A DNA stretch of 64,000 nt from Rhodobacteraceae bacterium UBA6197 (GCA_002422085.1 DISZ01000008.1:109413-173412), one strand, 5' to 3'. Shown: positions 43,282-52,585, counted from the first letter of the stretch. The notes: a model not told the origin generated them from the sequence alone. Numbers and translations are program-made.

Positions 43282-45513
43282 CTATTCCGCCGCGACAGTG
43301 CAGCCGGTGATTGTCGCATCCGGCAACAAGGTGAATGCGCCAACAGCGTCCAGCAGCGCCGCACTTTCCTCTGTCAGAGTACGACCGGAATTTGAGGTGC
43401 GTTCAAACATCGTCGCGGTATGTTGCGTTGTCTGGCCCAGTTGGTTCAACGCGGCATTGATCTCTGAGATGCCGCCTGCCTGCTCGCGCGATGACACCGC
43501 GATTTGCACGACCCGGTCAGAAATGTCGCGCACCGAAGCGAGTATCTGCGCCAAGGCGTCGCCGGTCTGGCCAACCAATGTGACGCCCGCATGCACCTGC
43601 GTGTCAGACGCGTCGATCAGACCGGAGATCTCTTTCGCCGCCTCGGACGAGCGCTGCGCGAGCGCGCGCACCTCCGAGGCCACCACGGCAAAGCCGCGTC
43701 CGGCGTCACCGGCCCGCGCGGCTTCGACCCCGGCATTCAGGGCCAGCAGGTTGGTCTGAAAGGCGATGTCGTCAATCACAGTCGTAATTCGGGAAATCGC
43801 CTGCGCTGAGGTCTCCAGCGCCGCCATGGCCGACACCGCCTGGGCCACCACCTCGACACCGGTTTCGGCGTTGGTGCGGGCTTCCCCGGCCAGATCCTTG
43901 GCCAGCGAAGCCCCTTCGGCCGCCGATTGCACCGATACCGTCAGCTGGTTCAGCGCCGCCGCGGTCTGTTCCAATGTGGCCGCATTGCGTTCGGTGTTCT
44001 GCGTCAGTTCGTCACTTGACCGGGCGATCCCGACGGCCTCGGCATCAATATGTGTGGCACCCTGCACGATCCTCGAAAGCGCGCGCGACAGCTGCGCCAC
44101 CGCATCGTTGAAATCGTGCCGCAGTTTGTCGTAGTCGCCCGGCAAGGGATCAAGCAGCACCTGCGTCAGATCCCCGCGCGACAGCGCCTCGAGCCCCTGT
44201 GCCAGCACCGCCACAATACGGCTCTGCTCGGCAAGCTGAGCGGTAGCGGCCTCTTCGCGGGCGCGCGCGGCCGCCATTTCTTCGCGCGCGATACGGCGGT
44301 GCAAGGCCTCGGTCTCTTGCGCGGCGGCATCGCGTGCGGCACGGGCCTCGGCTTCCTGGTGCAGGCGCGCGGCCTCGGCCCGACGGGCGCTTTCTTCCGT
44401 GTCGCGCAAATCCGCCTGCATGCGTTCATTTTGCACGAGGTTCTCGGCAAAAACGCCAAGCGCACGCGCCATTTCGCCCAGTTCATCGGGCCGCTCTACC
44501 CCGATGACATGCACGGAACCTTCTCCCCGTGCCAATGCCACCGTGCTTTGCGCAAGGGCGCTGATCTGCGCCACGATCCCACGGCCAAACACCAACGCAA
44601 GCACCGCCGCCACCAGGACGGAGAGCGCCGCCGCGCCGACCGAAATCCAGGTTCCCGCGGCGTTGTTCGTGTCGTAGATCGCGGTTGGCGTGGCCACGGT
44701 GAACACACCCGCCACCGAGCCGCTATAATCCGCCACCGCGATGGCCCGCATGAAGTGATGCGCGCCCGCCAGATCCACATCGCGTTCCAGCATCCCGCCG
44801 GTTCGCAACCTCTGCAGATCCTCAACCGTCAAAAGCGGCCCTTGAGCGCCGCTTGCGCCGACGCGCGCCTCGCGCGCATCCTTGTCGCCAAAGACATCGA
44901 TCGAGCTTTCTGGAATCGCGTAATATTCATAGCTGTTGCCAGTGCGCGCCGCGAGATCGCGCAGGAAAGGTTCGGCCATGCTCAATCCGACTTCGACAGT
45001 GCCGACCGGGCGCCCTTCGTGCCGGATCACCGCCACGCCCCGCGCCCCGAGCCCGGCGCGGCCCCGCTCCAGCCCCATCAACGACCGGCCCGAAATATTG
45101 GCATCCACCACCGTCTTGCGAAACGCCGAAAGATCATCGCCACGCTTCTTGAGGTTGTGAATGCGGATCAACGAGGTCGCCGGCGCGGTATGAAACTGCA
45201 ATTGCTCGATGCCGGTTTCGTCGCGCAGGAAGGCCCATGCCGACCCGAACATCTGCTCAAGTGCCGCGTCATCGCGCGCCGCCACGGCGGTCTGGACTTG
45301 CGGCAGGCTGGCAATCAGCGCGGCCCGGTCAAGGGCATCGGCCAACGTCGTGTCGATTGCGGTGCGCAAGCCCTGTTCGGCGATGTCAAGTTCGCGTCCG
45401 CGCGTAACCTGTCTGGTCTTCTGGTCCAGAAAGAACAGACCCGCCGCCATCAGCAGGCACGCCAAAAGCGCCACCCCGACAGGCAACAGCAGGATCTGAC
45501 GACGGATAGTCAT
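43282..45513 (-). CDS. Methyl-accepting chemotaxis protein
   Basis: A 743-residue receptor. One N-terminal helix (ILLLPVGVALLACLLMAAGLFF as two short runs) leads to a periplasmic Cache-like sensor of ~250 residues, a second helix (VGAAALSVLVAAVLALVFG), HAMP, an Ala/Arg/Glu-rich coiled-coil insert, a second HAMP-like segment, and the signalling tip IDDIAFQTNLLALNAGVEAA with EVRALAQRSSEAAKEI. No C-terminal NWETF pentapeptide is seen. Presumably signals to a CheA such as the one at the left edge. ATG at 45513 has GGAG six bases upstream. Confidence 0.95.
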   Translation of the reverse strand: MTIRRQILLLPVGVALLACLLMAAGLFFLDQKTRQVTRGRELDIAEQGLRTAIDTTLADALDRAALIASLPQVQTAVAARDDAALEQMFGSAWAFLRDETGIEQLQFHTAPATSLIRIHNLKKRGDDLSAFRKTVVDANISGRSLMGLERGRAGLGARGVAVIRHEGRPVGTVEVGLSMAEPFLRDLAARTGNSYEYYAIPESSIDVFGDKDAREARVGASGAQGPLLTVEDLQRLRTGGMLERDVDLAGAHHFMRAIAVADYSGSVAGVFTVATPTAIYDTNNAAGTWISVGAAALSVLVAAVLALVFGRGIVAQISALAQSTVALARGEGSVHVIGVERPDELGEMARALGVFAENLVQNERMQADLRDTEESARRAEAARLHQEAEARAARDAAAQETEALHRRIAREEMAAARAREEAATAQLAEQSRIVAVLAQGLEALSRGDLTQVLLDPLPGDYDKLRHDFNDAVAQLSRALSRIVQGATHIDAEAVGIARSSDELTQNTERNAATLEQTAAALNQLTVSVQSAAEGASLAKDLAGEARTNAETGVEVVAQAVSAMAALETSAQAISRITTVIDDIAFQTNLLALNAGVEAARAGDAGRGFAVVASEVRALAQRSSEAAKEISGLIDASDTQVHAGVTLVGQTGDALAQILASVRDISDRVVQIAVSSREQAGGISEINAALNQLGQTTQHTATMFERTSNSGRTLTEESAALLDAVGAFTLLPDATITGCTVAAE

Positions 45514-45570
45514 GGCTTTCTCCAACGCGGAAATCCGTTCTTGACTAGTCGGAAAAAGCTAATGTTGCGT

Positions 45571-45906
45571 TCACTTCACCCGACAAACCTCGGATCGCGT
45601 CAGGAACCGCCGTTCGCGCCCGTTGTCGAGGCTGAACATCCCGCCCCGCCCCGCGATGGCGTCGATAATCAGGTCGGTGTGCTTCCAGACCTCATACTGC
45701 GCCCCGGAAATATAGACAGGCATGCCGCCAATCTCGCCCAGCAGCACGTCGTGCTCGCCAATCCGAAATTCGCCCTGCGGATAGCACATTGGCGCCGAAC
45801 CGTCGCAGCACCCACCCGATTGGTGAAACAGGACCGGTCCGTGCTCGGCCACGATTTCGGCCAAAAGCTCAAGTGCCGCCGGCGTAGCGCTGACCTTGTC
45901 GTTCAT
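45571..45906 (-). CDS. DUF779 protein, acetaldehyde dehydrogenase partner
   Basis: A 111-residue protein of the DUF779 family with its Cys/Gly-rich signature HQSGGCCDGSAPMCYP and the GMPVYISGAQYEVWKHTDL segment. DUF779 genes usually adjoin NAD-dependent acetaldehyde dehydrogenase genes; here it is downstream on the same strand, 164 bp after it. The cysteines could bind metal, but no function is established. Confidence 0.88.
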   Translation of the reverse strand: MNDKVSATPAALELLAEIVAEHGPVLFHQSGGCCDGSAPMCYPQGEFRIGEHDVLLGEIGGMPVYISGAQYEVWKHTDLIIDAIAGRGGMFSLDNGRERRFLTRSEVCRVK

Positions 45907-45972
45907 CGGACCCTCGCGGTTTCGCTGTCATGGAATCCGCGCGAAAAGCCGTGGCGCCCCGCGCGAAATGCA

Positions 45973-46065
45973 GGGGGCCAGACGGCCCCCGGTTGCCGGC
46001 GTGCGGGGGGCCAGACGGCCCCCGGTTGCCGGCGTGCGGGGGGCCAGACGGCCCCCCGGTTGCCG
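45973..46065. repeat. Three tandem copies of a 33-bp unit with internal hairpin
   Basis: Units start at 45973, 46006 and 46039, the last truncated and with one extra C. Each contains the inverted repeat GGGGGCC-AGAC-GGCCCCC, so the transcript between the aldehyde dehydrogenase gene and the DUF779 gene would fold into three consecutive hairpins. Confidence 0.9.
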
Positions 46066-46070
46066 AAGCC

Positions 46071-47597
46071 TCAAAAGAAGCCCAGCTTTTTCGGGCTGTA
46101 GCTGACCAGCATGTTCTTGGTCTGCTGATAGTGATCGAGCATCATCTTGTGCGTCTCACGCCCGATCCCCGACTGCTTGTAGCCGCCAAAAGCCGCATGG
46201 GCCGAGTAGTCGTGGTAGCAGTTCGTCCAGACCCGACCCGCCTTGATCGCCCGGCCAAAACGGTAGCAGGTATTGGCGTCACGCGACCACAGACCCGCAC
46301 CCAGACCGTAAAGCGTGTCATTGGCAATCGACAGCGCCTCTTCGTGGTCTTTGAACGTCGTCACCGACACGACCGGGCCAAAGATCTCTTCTTGGAACAC
46401 CCGCATCTTGTTGTGACCCTTCAGGACGGTCGGCTGGATGTAATAGCCGCCCGCCAGATCGCCACCAAGCTGCGCCTCGGCGCCACCGGTCAGCACTTCG
46501 GCACCTTCCTTGCGACCGATATCGAAATAGCTGAGGATCTTTTCCTTCTGCTCGCTGGATGCCTGCGCGCCGATCATCGTCGCCCCGTCGCGCGGATCGC
46601 CCTGCACGATCGCCTTCACCCGCGCCAAGGCCCGGTCCATGAACTTGTCGTAGATATCCTCATGGATCAGCGCGCGAGACGGGCAGGTGCAGACCTCGCC
46701 CTGATTAAGCGCAAACATCACAAAGCCCTCGATTGCCTTGTCGAAGAAATCGTCATCCTCGGCGCAAACATCCTTGTGAAAGATGTTGGGGCTTTTGCCG
46801 CCCAGTTCCAGCGTCACCGGGATCAGGTTTTCGCTGGCATATTGCATGATCAGACGGCCGGTGGTGGTTTCCCCGGTAAAGGCGATCTTCGAGATCCGCG
46901 GGCTCGAGGCCAGCGGCTTGCCCGCCTCAAGGCCAAAGCCGTTGACGATGTTCAAGACGCCGGGCGGCAACAGATCCCCGATCAGCTCGATCCAGACCAG
47001 AATCGAGGCCGGGGTCTGCTCTGCCGGTTTCAGCACCACACAGTTGCCCGCCGCCAGCGCCGGCGCCAGTTTCCAACACGCCATCAACAGCGGAAAGTTC
47101 CACGGGATGATCTGGCCGACAACGCCCAGAGGCTCGTGAAAGTGATAGGCGACCGTATCGTTGTCAATCTGCGAAAGACTGCCCTCTTGCGCGCGCACGC
47201 AACCGGCAAAATAGCGGAAATGGTCGATCGCCAACGGCAGATCGGCGGCCCGCGTCTCGCGGATCGGCTTGCCGTTGTCCCAGGTTTCCGCCACCGCCAG
47301 CAGCTCGAGGTTTTCCTCCATGCGCTGCGCGATGGCGCTGAGGATATTGGCGCGCCCGGCCACCGAGGTCGCCCCCCACGCGTCCTTGGCGGCATGGGCC
47401 GCATCCAGTGCCGCCTCGATATCCGAGGCATCCGAGCGGGCGATCTCGCCAATCGCGCCGCCGGTCAGCGGCGTGGTATTGGTGAAATAGCGCCCCTTGT
47501 TCGGCGCACGAAACTCACCGTTGATGAAATTGTCGTAGCGCGCGCGAAACGGCGACACCATGACGCCCTTGAAATTCTGTGCCAGATCGTTGGCCAT
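46071..47597 (-). CDS. NAD-dependent acetaldehyde/aldehyde dehydrogenase
   Basis: A 508-residue ALDH close in size and motifs to AcoD-type acetaldehyde dehydrogenases. Motifs: IIPWNFPLLMACWKLAPALA, VTLELGGKSPNIF with the general base Glu, and the catalytic region FALNQGEVCTCPSRALI with Cys. EIFGPVVSV follows. GGAGG lies seven bases before the ATG at 47597. A palindrome about 110 bp upstream is a candidate operator. Likely oxidises acetaldehyde from ethanol or ethanolamine; the exact substrate is inferred. Confidence 0.93.
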   Translation of the reverse strand: MANDLAQNFKGVMVSPFRARYDNFINGEFRAPNKGRYFTNTTPLTGGAIGEIARSDASDIEAALDAAHAAKDAWGATSVAGRANILSAIAQRMEENLELLAVAETWDNGKPIRETRAADLPLAIDHFRYFAGCVRAQEGSLSQIDNDTVAYHFHEPLGVVGQIIPWNFPLLMACWKLAPALAAGNCVVLKPAEQTPASILVWIELIGDLLPPGVLNIVNGFGLEAGKPLASSPRISKIAFTGETTTGRLIMQYASENLIPVTLELGGKSPNIFHKDVCAEDDDFFDKAIEGFVMFALNQGEVCTCPSRALIHEDIYDKFMDRALARVKAIVQGDPRDGATMIGAQASSEQKEKILSYFDIGRKEGAEVLTGGAEAQLGGDLAGGYYIQPTVLKGHNKMRVFQEEIFGPVVSVTTFKDHEEALSIANDTLYGLGAGLWSRDANTCYRFGRAIKAGRVWTNCYHDYSAHAAFGGYKQSGIGRETHKMMLDHYQQTKNMLVSYSPKKLGFF

Positions 47598-47706
47598 TGC
47601 TGTTCCTCCCATATGGACCGGCGCCCTGTTCGGCCCGGCATGCCAGAAACCTTGTGTCGCCGCTCGCCCCATGCATAGCCGTCCGGCGAAGGGCGCATGG
47701 CAAGAC

Positions 47707-47724
47707 TGTCTCAAGGCTGAGACA
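47707..47724. promoter_or_regulatory. Perfect inverted repeat upstream of the aldehyde dehydrogenase gene
   Basis: TGTCTCA-AGGC-TGAGACA, about 110 bp before the start codon, is the type of symmetric site bound by dimeric regulators such as Fis-domain proteins. The AcoR-like protein encoded at 52.6-53.6 kb is a candidate. Confidence 0.5.
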
Positions 47725-48101
47725 GGTGCACATGCAGCATTGCCAGAACCCGCCGCGACGACCGGCACCCGCCCCGATCCGCCGCACCTGAACGCGGCCC
47801 CCCTTGCTTCTGTTTGGCCCAACTACTCCGGGGGAGTCCGCAGGACGGGGGCAGCGCCCCCCTCTCGACAAGATGGAATGTTGTTTGCCGGCTCCGAGGC
47901 GCAAACCTGCCGCTCCAACCCACCGCATGACGAACTGGCGCCAGCAACGCCGCACACTCAGCGCGTGGAATGACGCCCTCCAAGGAAAGCGGATGCTCGG
48001 TCTCTGGCCGGTTTGCGCACCAGGCCAGCCGAAACCGGAAAACTTCATCGCCTGCTTTGCGGCCGGGCCGGTTCAGCAAAGCCGGGTCGCTTCTTACGGC
48101 C
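47725..48101. other. Gene-free stretch with a copy of the dispersed repeat
   Basis: No convincing gene is seen. At 47807-47862 it carries GCTTCTGTTTGGCCC, ACTACTCCGGGGG and the hairpin GGGGGC-AG-CGCCCCC, a second type of the dispersed repeat also found at the right end of the window. The rest has no clear structure and marks the left flank of the glycosyltransferase island. Confidence 0.6.
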
Positions 48102-49688
48102 TCATTTCTCGCGGGCGACCAACTCATAAAGCGCAAAGCGCGGGCGCTGTTCCACGAGGCGATAGTTCTGCGTCAAGAACATCGCAAGCGCCGGATACTC
48201 GGCCAGCATTTCACTCGAGCTTTTCTCGTTATAGGTCACCCACCGCGTCGCATCTTGCGATTGCACCACGAATTGCTCTGGAGGGTTCGCGTGGAGCCGG
48301 TCAAGCAGGTCCTGTGTGTAGCGTCCATCGTAGTAGCTGACCATGAACGGCCAGGAATATGGGTAGCGGTAGCGAGGTGGCTCATCGGTCAGGAAATAGA
48401 GCATCGTGCTAAATCCCCATAAAAACAGGCGATCGCCGGGCTTCCGATGCGCTTTCACCACGGCCGCGAAATCGACGACTTCGGCGAGGTCGAAATCGGA
48501 CGATGAGGGGGTGGTCGCGATAAAGACCCTTGTCGGATCTGGTTGTCCAAGGGCGATCAGCCCCAGAGTCGCGAAGTTTGCCGCGTGGCTGGGCAAATAA
48601 AGCCCGCTCAGCAACACGAAGACAACGACACGGATGTGCACGGGTTTGCGCACCAGGCCTGCGACGGCTTCAATTGCGAGACCAAACAGCAGCGCGTAGA
48701 CCGGCAACATGGGCAAGTAGTGATAGCTGAAACCCTTGCCCTGAACGTGCCCGGACACCCATCCTGCAAGCCCCCAGAGCAGCGCGACCACCAAGGTCAG
48801 CGACCGCCGTGTTCGCCACCACTCCATCCCGGCGGCGACCAGCCCTGCGGCCACGGCTGCGATCAGGTAAGAAGAGGGCATGCCGATCAATAGAAATTCG
48901 CGCAGCAGGGTCGGCCTGTGCTCGGGCGCATAGCCGACATAACCGGCAAGAAAGGATTGAATTTCAAGGAACGGATCAAGTGCACCGAAAGCCGCCATCA
49001 CGATGACGATCAGCGCCAGAACCGCCAATCCGCCCAGCACACAGGCCATCAGATCACGCATCAGGAACCGGCTGCCGGTTTGTCCGAGCAGCCCCGCCAT
49101 CAGGGGCGCAAAGATCAACGCGCCCGCCCCGCCGATTGTGTATTTCAGCCCGAAAGCCAGCCCCAGCGCCACGCCCGACCCTGCCATCAGCCACAGACGT
49201 TCGGCGCCTCTCGGGCATTGCCATCCAAGCAGCATCAACCACAACGCCGGCACCACCAGAAACCCGGCCCAGCCATCGGTCTGGGCGTGCTCCCAAAATC
49301 CGTAGCTGTAATACATCAGCGCAAAACCTGCGGGGGCGGCAAAGCCGAAAACAAGGCCGCGCCGCAACAGTCGCCCGATCTCGACGAGGGCAAGCGCGGT
49401 CAGCGCCGCAAAAATCATGTCGAGCACACGGATTGCCATCATCGAATGCCCAAACAGCACCTGCGACAGCCAATGCACGGCCGTGGTCAATGGCGGCTTG
49501 ATGTTGAAGACATCGCGATAGGTGACCAGACCGTTGTCCAGCGCATAGGCGATCGTTGCGTGTATCCCCTGATCGCGTCCGAACGGTTCCAGCAAGGTAT
49601 AAGCGCCGATCAACGGCACAACCACCAGCGCGAACAGCCGCGCGATCCACCAATTCTTCTGGGAGATCGTTTCTTCAAGCGACGTCAT
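48102..49688 (-). CDS. GT39/ArnT-like membrane glycosyltransferase
   Basis: A 528-residue polytopic protein with about eleven hydrophobic segments. The first periplasmic loop carries EPFGRDQGIHATIAYAL and VFNIKPPLTT, the acidic motif expected of polyprenyl-phosphate-sugar dependent GT-C enzymes (PMT/ArnT type), followed by a soluble C-terminal part (RVFIATTPSSSDFDLAEVVD). Likely transfers a sugar from a lipid carrier to a lipid or protein in the periplasm. Divergent from the GT2 gene, which would make the donor. AAGG precedes the ATG. Confidence 0.8.
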   Translation of the reverse strand: MTSLEETISQKNWWIARLFALVVVPLIGAYTLLEPFGRDQGIHATIAYALDNGLVTYRDVFNIKPPLTTAVHWLSQVLFGHSMMAIRVLDMIFAALTALALVEIGRLLRRGLVFGFAAPAGFALMYYSYGFWEHAQTDGWAGFLVVPALWLMLLGWQCPRGAERLWLMAGSGVALGLAFGLKYTIGGAGALIFAPLMAGLLGQTGSRFLMRDLMACVLGGLAVLALIVIVMAAFGALDPFLEIQSFLAGYVGYAPEHRPTLLREFLLIGMPSSYLIAAVAAGLVAAGMEWWRTRRSLTLVVALLWGLAGWVSGHVQGKGFSYHYLPMLPVYALLFGLAIEAVAGLVRKPVHIRVVVFVLLSGLYLPSHAANFATLGLIALGQPDPTRVFIATTPSSSDFDLAEVVDFAAVVKAHRKPGDRLFLWGFSTMLYFLTDEPPRYRYPYSWPFMVSYYDGRYTQDLLDRLHANPPEQFVVQSQDATRWVTYNEKSSSEMLAEYPALAMFLTQNYRLVEQRPRFALYELVAREK

Positions 49689-49782
49689 TTTTGCCTTGTG
49701 TCCGTCTTAATTCTGACCGAATTGCCCAAGACTTTAGGCAGTGCGGCAAAAACAAACCAGCTTGAACTGGAACGGAAAGCAA

Positions 49783-50805
49783 ATGAATTTCGACCTGCGG
49801 CTTGTAGCTGACGAAGGACAATTGCCAACGGATTCGGCCGCGACAAGCGTGTCGATCGTGGTGCCTTTTCTGGATGAATGCGCCACGCTTGAGCCGCTGT
49901 TCTCGCGTGTTCGCGAGGTGATGGACACGACCGGGCGCCCATGGGAAATGATATTTGTCGATGACGGCAGTCGCGACGGGGGCGATGCGATCGTGGTCGA
50001 ACTGGCACGCGGCAATCGCAATGTGACGCTGATCCGCTTTACCCGCAATTTTGGCAAGGCATCGGCACTGTCGGCCGGGATCGCGCAGGCCCACGGCGAT
50101 ATCATCCTGACGATAGACGCAGATCTGCAAGACGACCCGACCGAAATCCCGCGGTTTCTTGAAAAGCTGTCAGAAGGCTATGACGTTGTGTCGGGCTGGA
50201 AACAGATGCGCAACGATCCTATCCGCAAGACGCTGCCGTCGCGCATCTTCAACCGGATGACGGCAAAGATGTTCGACATCGACCTGCATGACATCAATTG
50301 TGGCTTCAAGGCTTATACGCGCCGCGCCGCCAAGCGCCTGAACCTCTATGGCGAGCTGCACCGGTTCACCCCTGCGCTTTTGCATGCGGTGGGCTATCGC
50401 TGCACCGAGATCCCCGTGCAGCACCATGCGCGCGAACACGGCCAGTCGAAATATGGCACGATGCGGATGATCAAGGGGCTGCTCGATCTGAGCACAGTAA
50501 AGCTCTTGACCCGTTACCAGTCGCGCCCGCTGCATTTTTTCGCGATGATAGGCTTTCCCCTGTTGCTGCTGGGCACCAGCTTTATCGCCTATCTCTCGGT
50601 GCTGTGGTTGCTGGGGATGGGGCCGATCGGCACGCGGCCCTTGCTGTTCATCGGCATCCTTCTGACCGTAACGGGCATGCAAATTCTGGGCGTCGGTCTG
50701 GTGGCCGAACTGCTGCAAGCCTCGGGCCTCAAGGAGCGCGACAAATACGTCATTGACAAGACCGTGTCGCAAAACCAGCCCTGCCGTTCAGAGGGTTTGC
50801 TGTGA
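49783..50805 (+). CDS. Family 2 glycosyltransferase, DPM1/ArnC/GtrB-like
   Basis: A 340-residue membrane GT2. The catalytic domain has SIVVPFLDECATL, IFVDDGSRDGG, the DADLQDDP metal motif and HDINCGFKAY; two C-terminal helices (MIGFPLLLLGTSFIAYLSVL and LLFIGILLTVTGMQILGVGL) anchor it. Such enzymes make polyprenyl-phosphate sugars for GT-C enzymes. The ATG at 49783 has GGAAAG at good spacing, better than a GTG 14 codons earlier. The stop overlaps the methyltransferase start (GTGA). Confidence 0.9.
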   Translation: MNFDLRLVADEGQLPTDSAATSVSIVVPFLDECATLEPLFSRVREVMDTTGRPWEMIFVDDGSRDGGDAIVVELARGNRNVTLIRFTRNFGKASALSAGIAQAHGDIILTIDADLQDDPTEIPRFLEKLSEGYDVVSGWKQMRNDPIRKTLPSRIFNRMTAKMFDIDLHDINCGFKAYTRRAAKRLNLYGELHRFTPALLHAVGYRCTEIPVQHHAREHGQSKYGTMRMIKGLLDLSTVKLLTRYQSRPLHFFAMIGFPLLLLGTSFIAYLSVLWLLGMGPIGTRPLLFIGILLTVTGMQILGVGLVAELLQASGLKERDKYVIDKTVSQNQPCRSEGLL

Positions 50806-51500
50806 ACAAGACCATTCGCCTTGTCTACGTATTGCTCTTGCGGGGCGCGCGCCGGGTGCTCGGTTCCATTGGCATTCTTGACCGGCTGGAACGTCGCAAG
50901 GGACGCGGCGCCCGTTGGTTCCGCTCGCTTTTCGCAATCTATGACATCGACGATCTGGTGCGGCTCGACATACCGTGGTGGACCTTTGACGCCATTGATG
51001 CGGTCGATCAGTATCTGGCTGCAAAACCCGGTGCACGGGTATTCGAATGGGGATCAGGCGCAAGCACCGTTTGGCTGGCCAAACGCGCGGGCGAGGTGAT
51101 CTCGGTCGAGCATGACAGCACTTGGGCCGATGTGGTCGCACCCCGGATTGCAGGGTTCGACCATGTGACGCTCACCCGCGTGGCTGCGCAGGCAGAGGGC
51201 CGTATCGGCTCGGGCAAGTTCGGCTTTGAGGGGCAGTATTTTGACAGGTATGTGTCCGCGATCCGTGACGTGCAGGAGCAGTTCGACCTGATCGTGATTG
51301 ATGGTCGCGCCCGCGAAGCCTGTCTTGAAGAGGCCTTGGCACGCCTGGCTCCCGGTGGCCTGATATTGTTTGATGATTTCAAGCGCGCCCGGTATCGCGC
51401 GGCGGTCTTTGGCCTTGGCCTGAGGGTCCAAACGCTTGACGGTCTGGCGGCGTGCCTGCCGCTGCCTGACAGTACCGCGCTTGTGTCTCATCCGGCCTGA
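50802..51500 (+). CDS. Class I SAM-dependent methyltransferase-like protein
   Basis: A 232-residue protein with the SAM-binding motif RVFEWGSGASTVWLAKRAG, an acidic strand end VISVEHD, and FDLIVIDGRARE followed by PGGLILFDDF. A basic N-terminal stretch with a hydrophobic patch (LVYVLLLRGARRVLG) may associate with membrane. Coupled to the GT2 gene, so it may methylate the sugar or lipid, but the target is unknown. Tail-to-tail overlap of 13 bp with the next gene. Confidence 0.75.
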   Translation: MNKTIRLVYVLLLRGARRVLGSIGILDRLERRKGRGARWFRSLFAIYDIDDLVRLDIPWWTFDAIDAVDQYLAAKPGARVFEWGSGASTVWLAKRAGEVISVEHDSTWADVVAPRIAGFDHVTLTRVAAQAEGRIGSGKFGFEGQYFDRYVSAIRDVQEQFDLIVIDGRAREACLEEALARLAPGGLILFDDFKRARYRAAVFGLGLRVQTLDGLAACLPLPDSTALVSHPA

Positions 51501-51796
51501 TCGGTCAGGGCGCGGCCTGCGCGTTTGCGAAGCAGGTAGATATTGTAAAGCATCAACAGCAGCGTTGCGACCATGACAAAGGTGATCGAGAGCGATCTGG
51601 TTCTGATCCCCTCGACCGCCAATAGCGCCGAGGCAGTCGCTCGCATGGCAAAGAAGCTTTGCGTCACGACGGGTCTTCCCGCTTCGCGCGACTGCCATGC
51701 CTGCCATAGCCACGAACCGAAAAATATGATGCCGCCGATCAGGCCAACGACTTCTTTGGCGAGGTGATCTTGCAGCGATTGCAGCAGCTCATTCAT
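51488..51796 (-). CDS. LAB_N domain membrane protein
   Basis: A 102-residue protein matching the lipid-A biosynthesis N-terminal domain (LAB_N): VVGLIGGIIFFGSWLWQAWQ, a QSFFAMRATASALLAVEGI middle and LLLMLYNIYLLRKRAG at the end, giving three helices. Such proteins often neighbour ArnC-like GT2 and GT39 genes, which fits here and points to modification of lipid A or a similar lipid. The ATG at 51796 is preferred over an upstream reading. Confidence 0.82.
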   Translation of the reverse strand: MNELLQSLQDHLAKEVVGLIGGIIFFGSWLWQAWQSREAGRPVVTQSFFAMRATASALLAVEGIRTRSLSITFVMVATLLLMLYNIYLLRKRAGRALTDQAG

Positions 51797-52585
51797 GCAC
51801 CTGCTCTCCGTTCCGGCTTGGTCGTGGCGCCACGGCGACGCGTCGGGCCAACCTTTTGAGGTAGGACTGTGATACAAGCGCGCATGCGGATCAATTCAAA
51901 ACCGCGCCGCCACAAGAGGTGACTCGATCTGCTTTGTTGCTCTGACGGATCAATGGTCAAAGGTTCGCATTCCGTGGGCGACTTCCGCCTGCGGCGAATT
52001 GGTGCCACGTCAACCGACCCTCCCGCAGGCGCCAAACATCCTCGCGACCAAGCTTGCGCTGCCGGTCAGCGGATCATCTGCTGCCAACAGCTTGCGCAAC
52101 CTTGCGCGCAGGATGGCACCGATAGCGACCCCCATCTCGGCCGAGACGAAATCGCCGCGCGACCGGTCAAAGGCGTGTTTCTTGATCTCGTCGCGCGGGA
52201 AGCCAGGCTTGGACTTGCAAACCCACCTTGCACTTTGCGGTAGCCCAACGGGTCCGTGCCACCCCTCGTGCGCCCCATGTTTGAAGCTGGGCTATGCGCG
52301 ATCCTGACCTGTGCCGCGCGAGCAAACAGAACGCGACGCCCTTGGAGGCATCGGATGCCACGGGCGGGCTATCGCTGCGCAAGAGAACCGGGGCGCAAAT
52401 CGCCCGGTGCCGACCAAAGCGCACAAAGACCCGGCCCCGCCGCAACGGCCAGACAGGCAGCGCCGCCCCATCTCTGAAGTGACGCGCCCCCGCGGGGGAC
52501 AGGGTAGCGCCCCCTGCGCCAAGCGCACGCTGGCATCAGCCGCCCACCGACGGCCGGGCCACGCCCCTGCCCGCCCGTTCAGCGT
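51797..52585. other. Gene-poor stretch right of the glycosyltransferase island
   Basis: About 0.8 kb without an intact gene. It contains a coding-like remnant on the minus strand (52010-52297). The remainder, including 52300-52585, is GC-rich with short chance reading frames. Confidence 0.55.
52010..52297 (-). pseudogene. Coding-like remnant without a start codon
   Basis: A minus-strand frame open for about 95 codons with no plausible start. It reads protein-like near its end (FPRDEIKKHAFDRSRGDF, then EMGVAIGAILRARLRKLL and DDPLTGSASLVARMFGA) before a stop at 52010. I do not recognise the family. It looks like the 3' end of a gene whose 5' part has been lost. Confidence 0.35.

Noticed and set aside
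45896..46105. A short frame encoding repeated Gly-Ala-Arg-Arg-Pro-Pro units.
   Set aside because: It is the chance translation of the 33-bp tandem hairpin repeat.
47725..47880. A sigma-54 promoter for the aldehyde dehydrogenase gene.
   Set aside because: TGGC and GC elements are present upstream but not at the required -24/-12 spacing, and the likely regulator lacks the AAA+ domain.
47515..48048. A 177-codon minus-strand frame left of the GT39-like gene.
   Set aside because: It runs through the dispersed repeat and overlaps the start of the aldehyde dehydrogenase gene in another frame.
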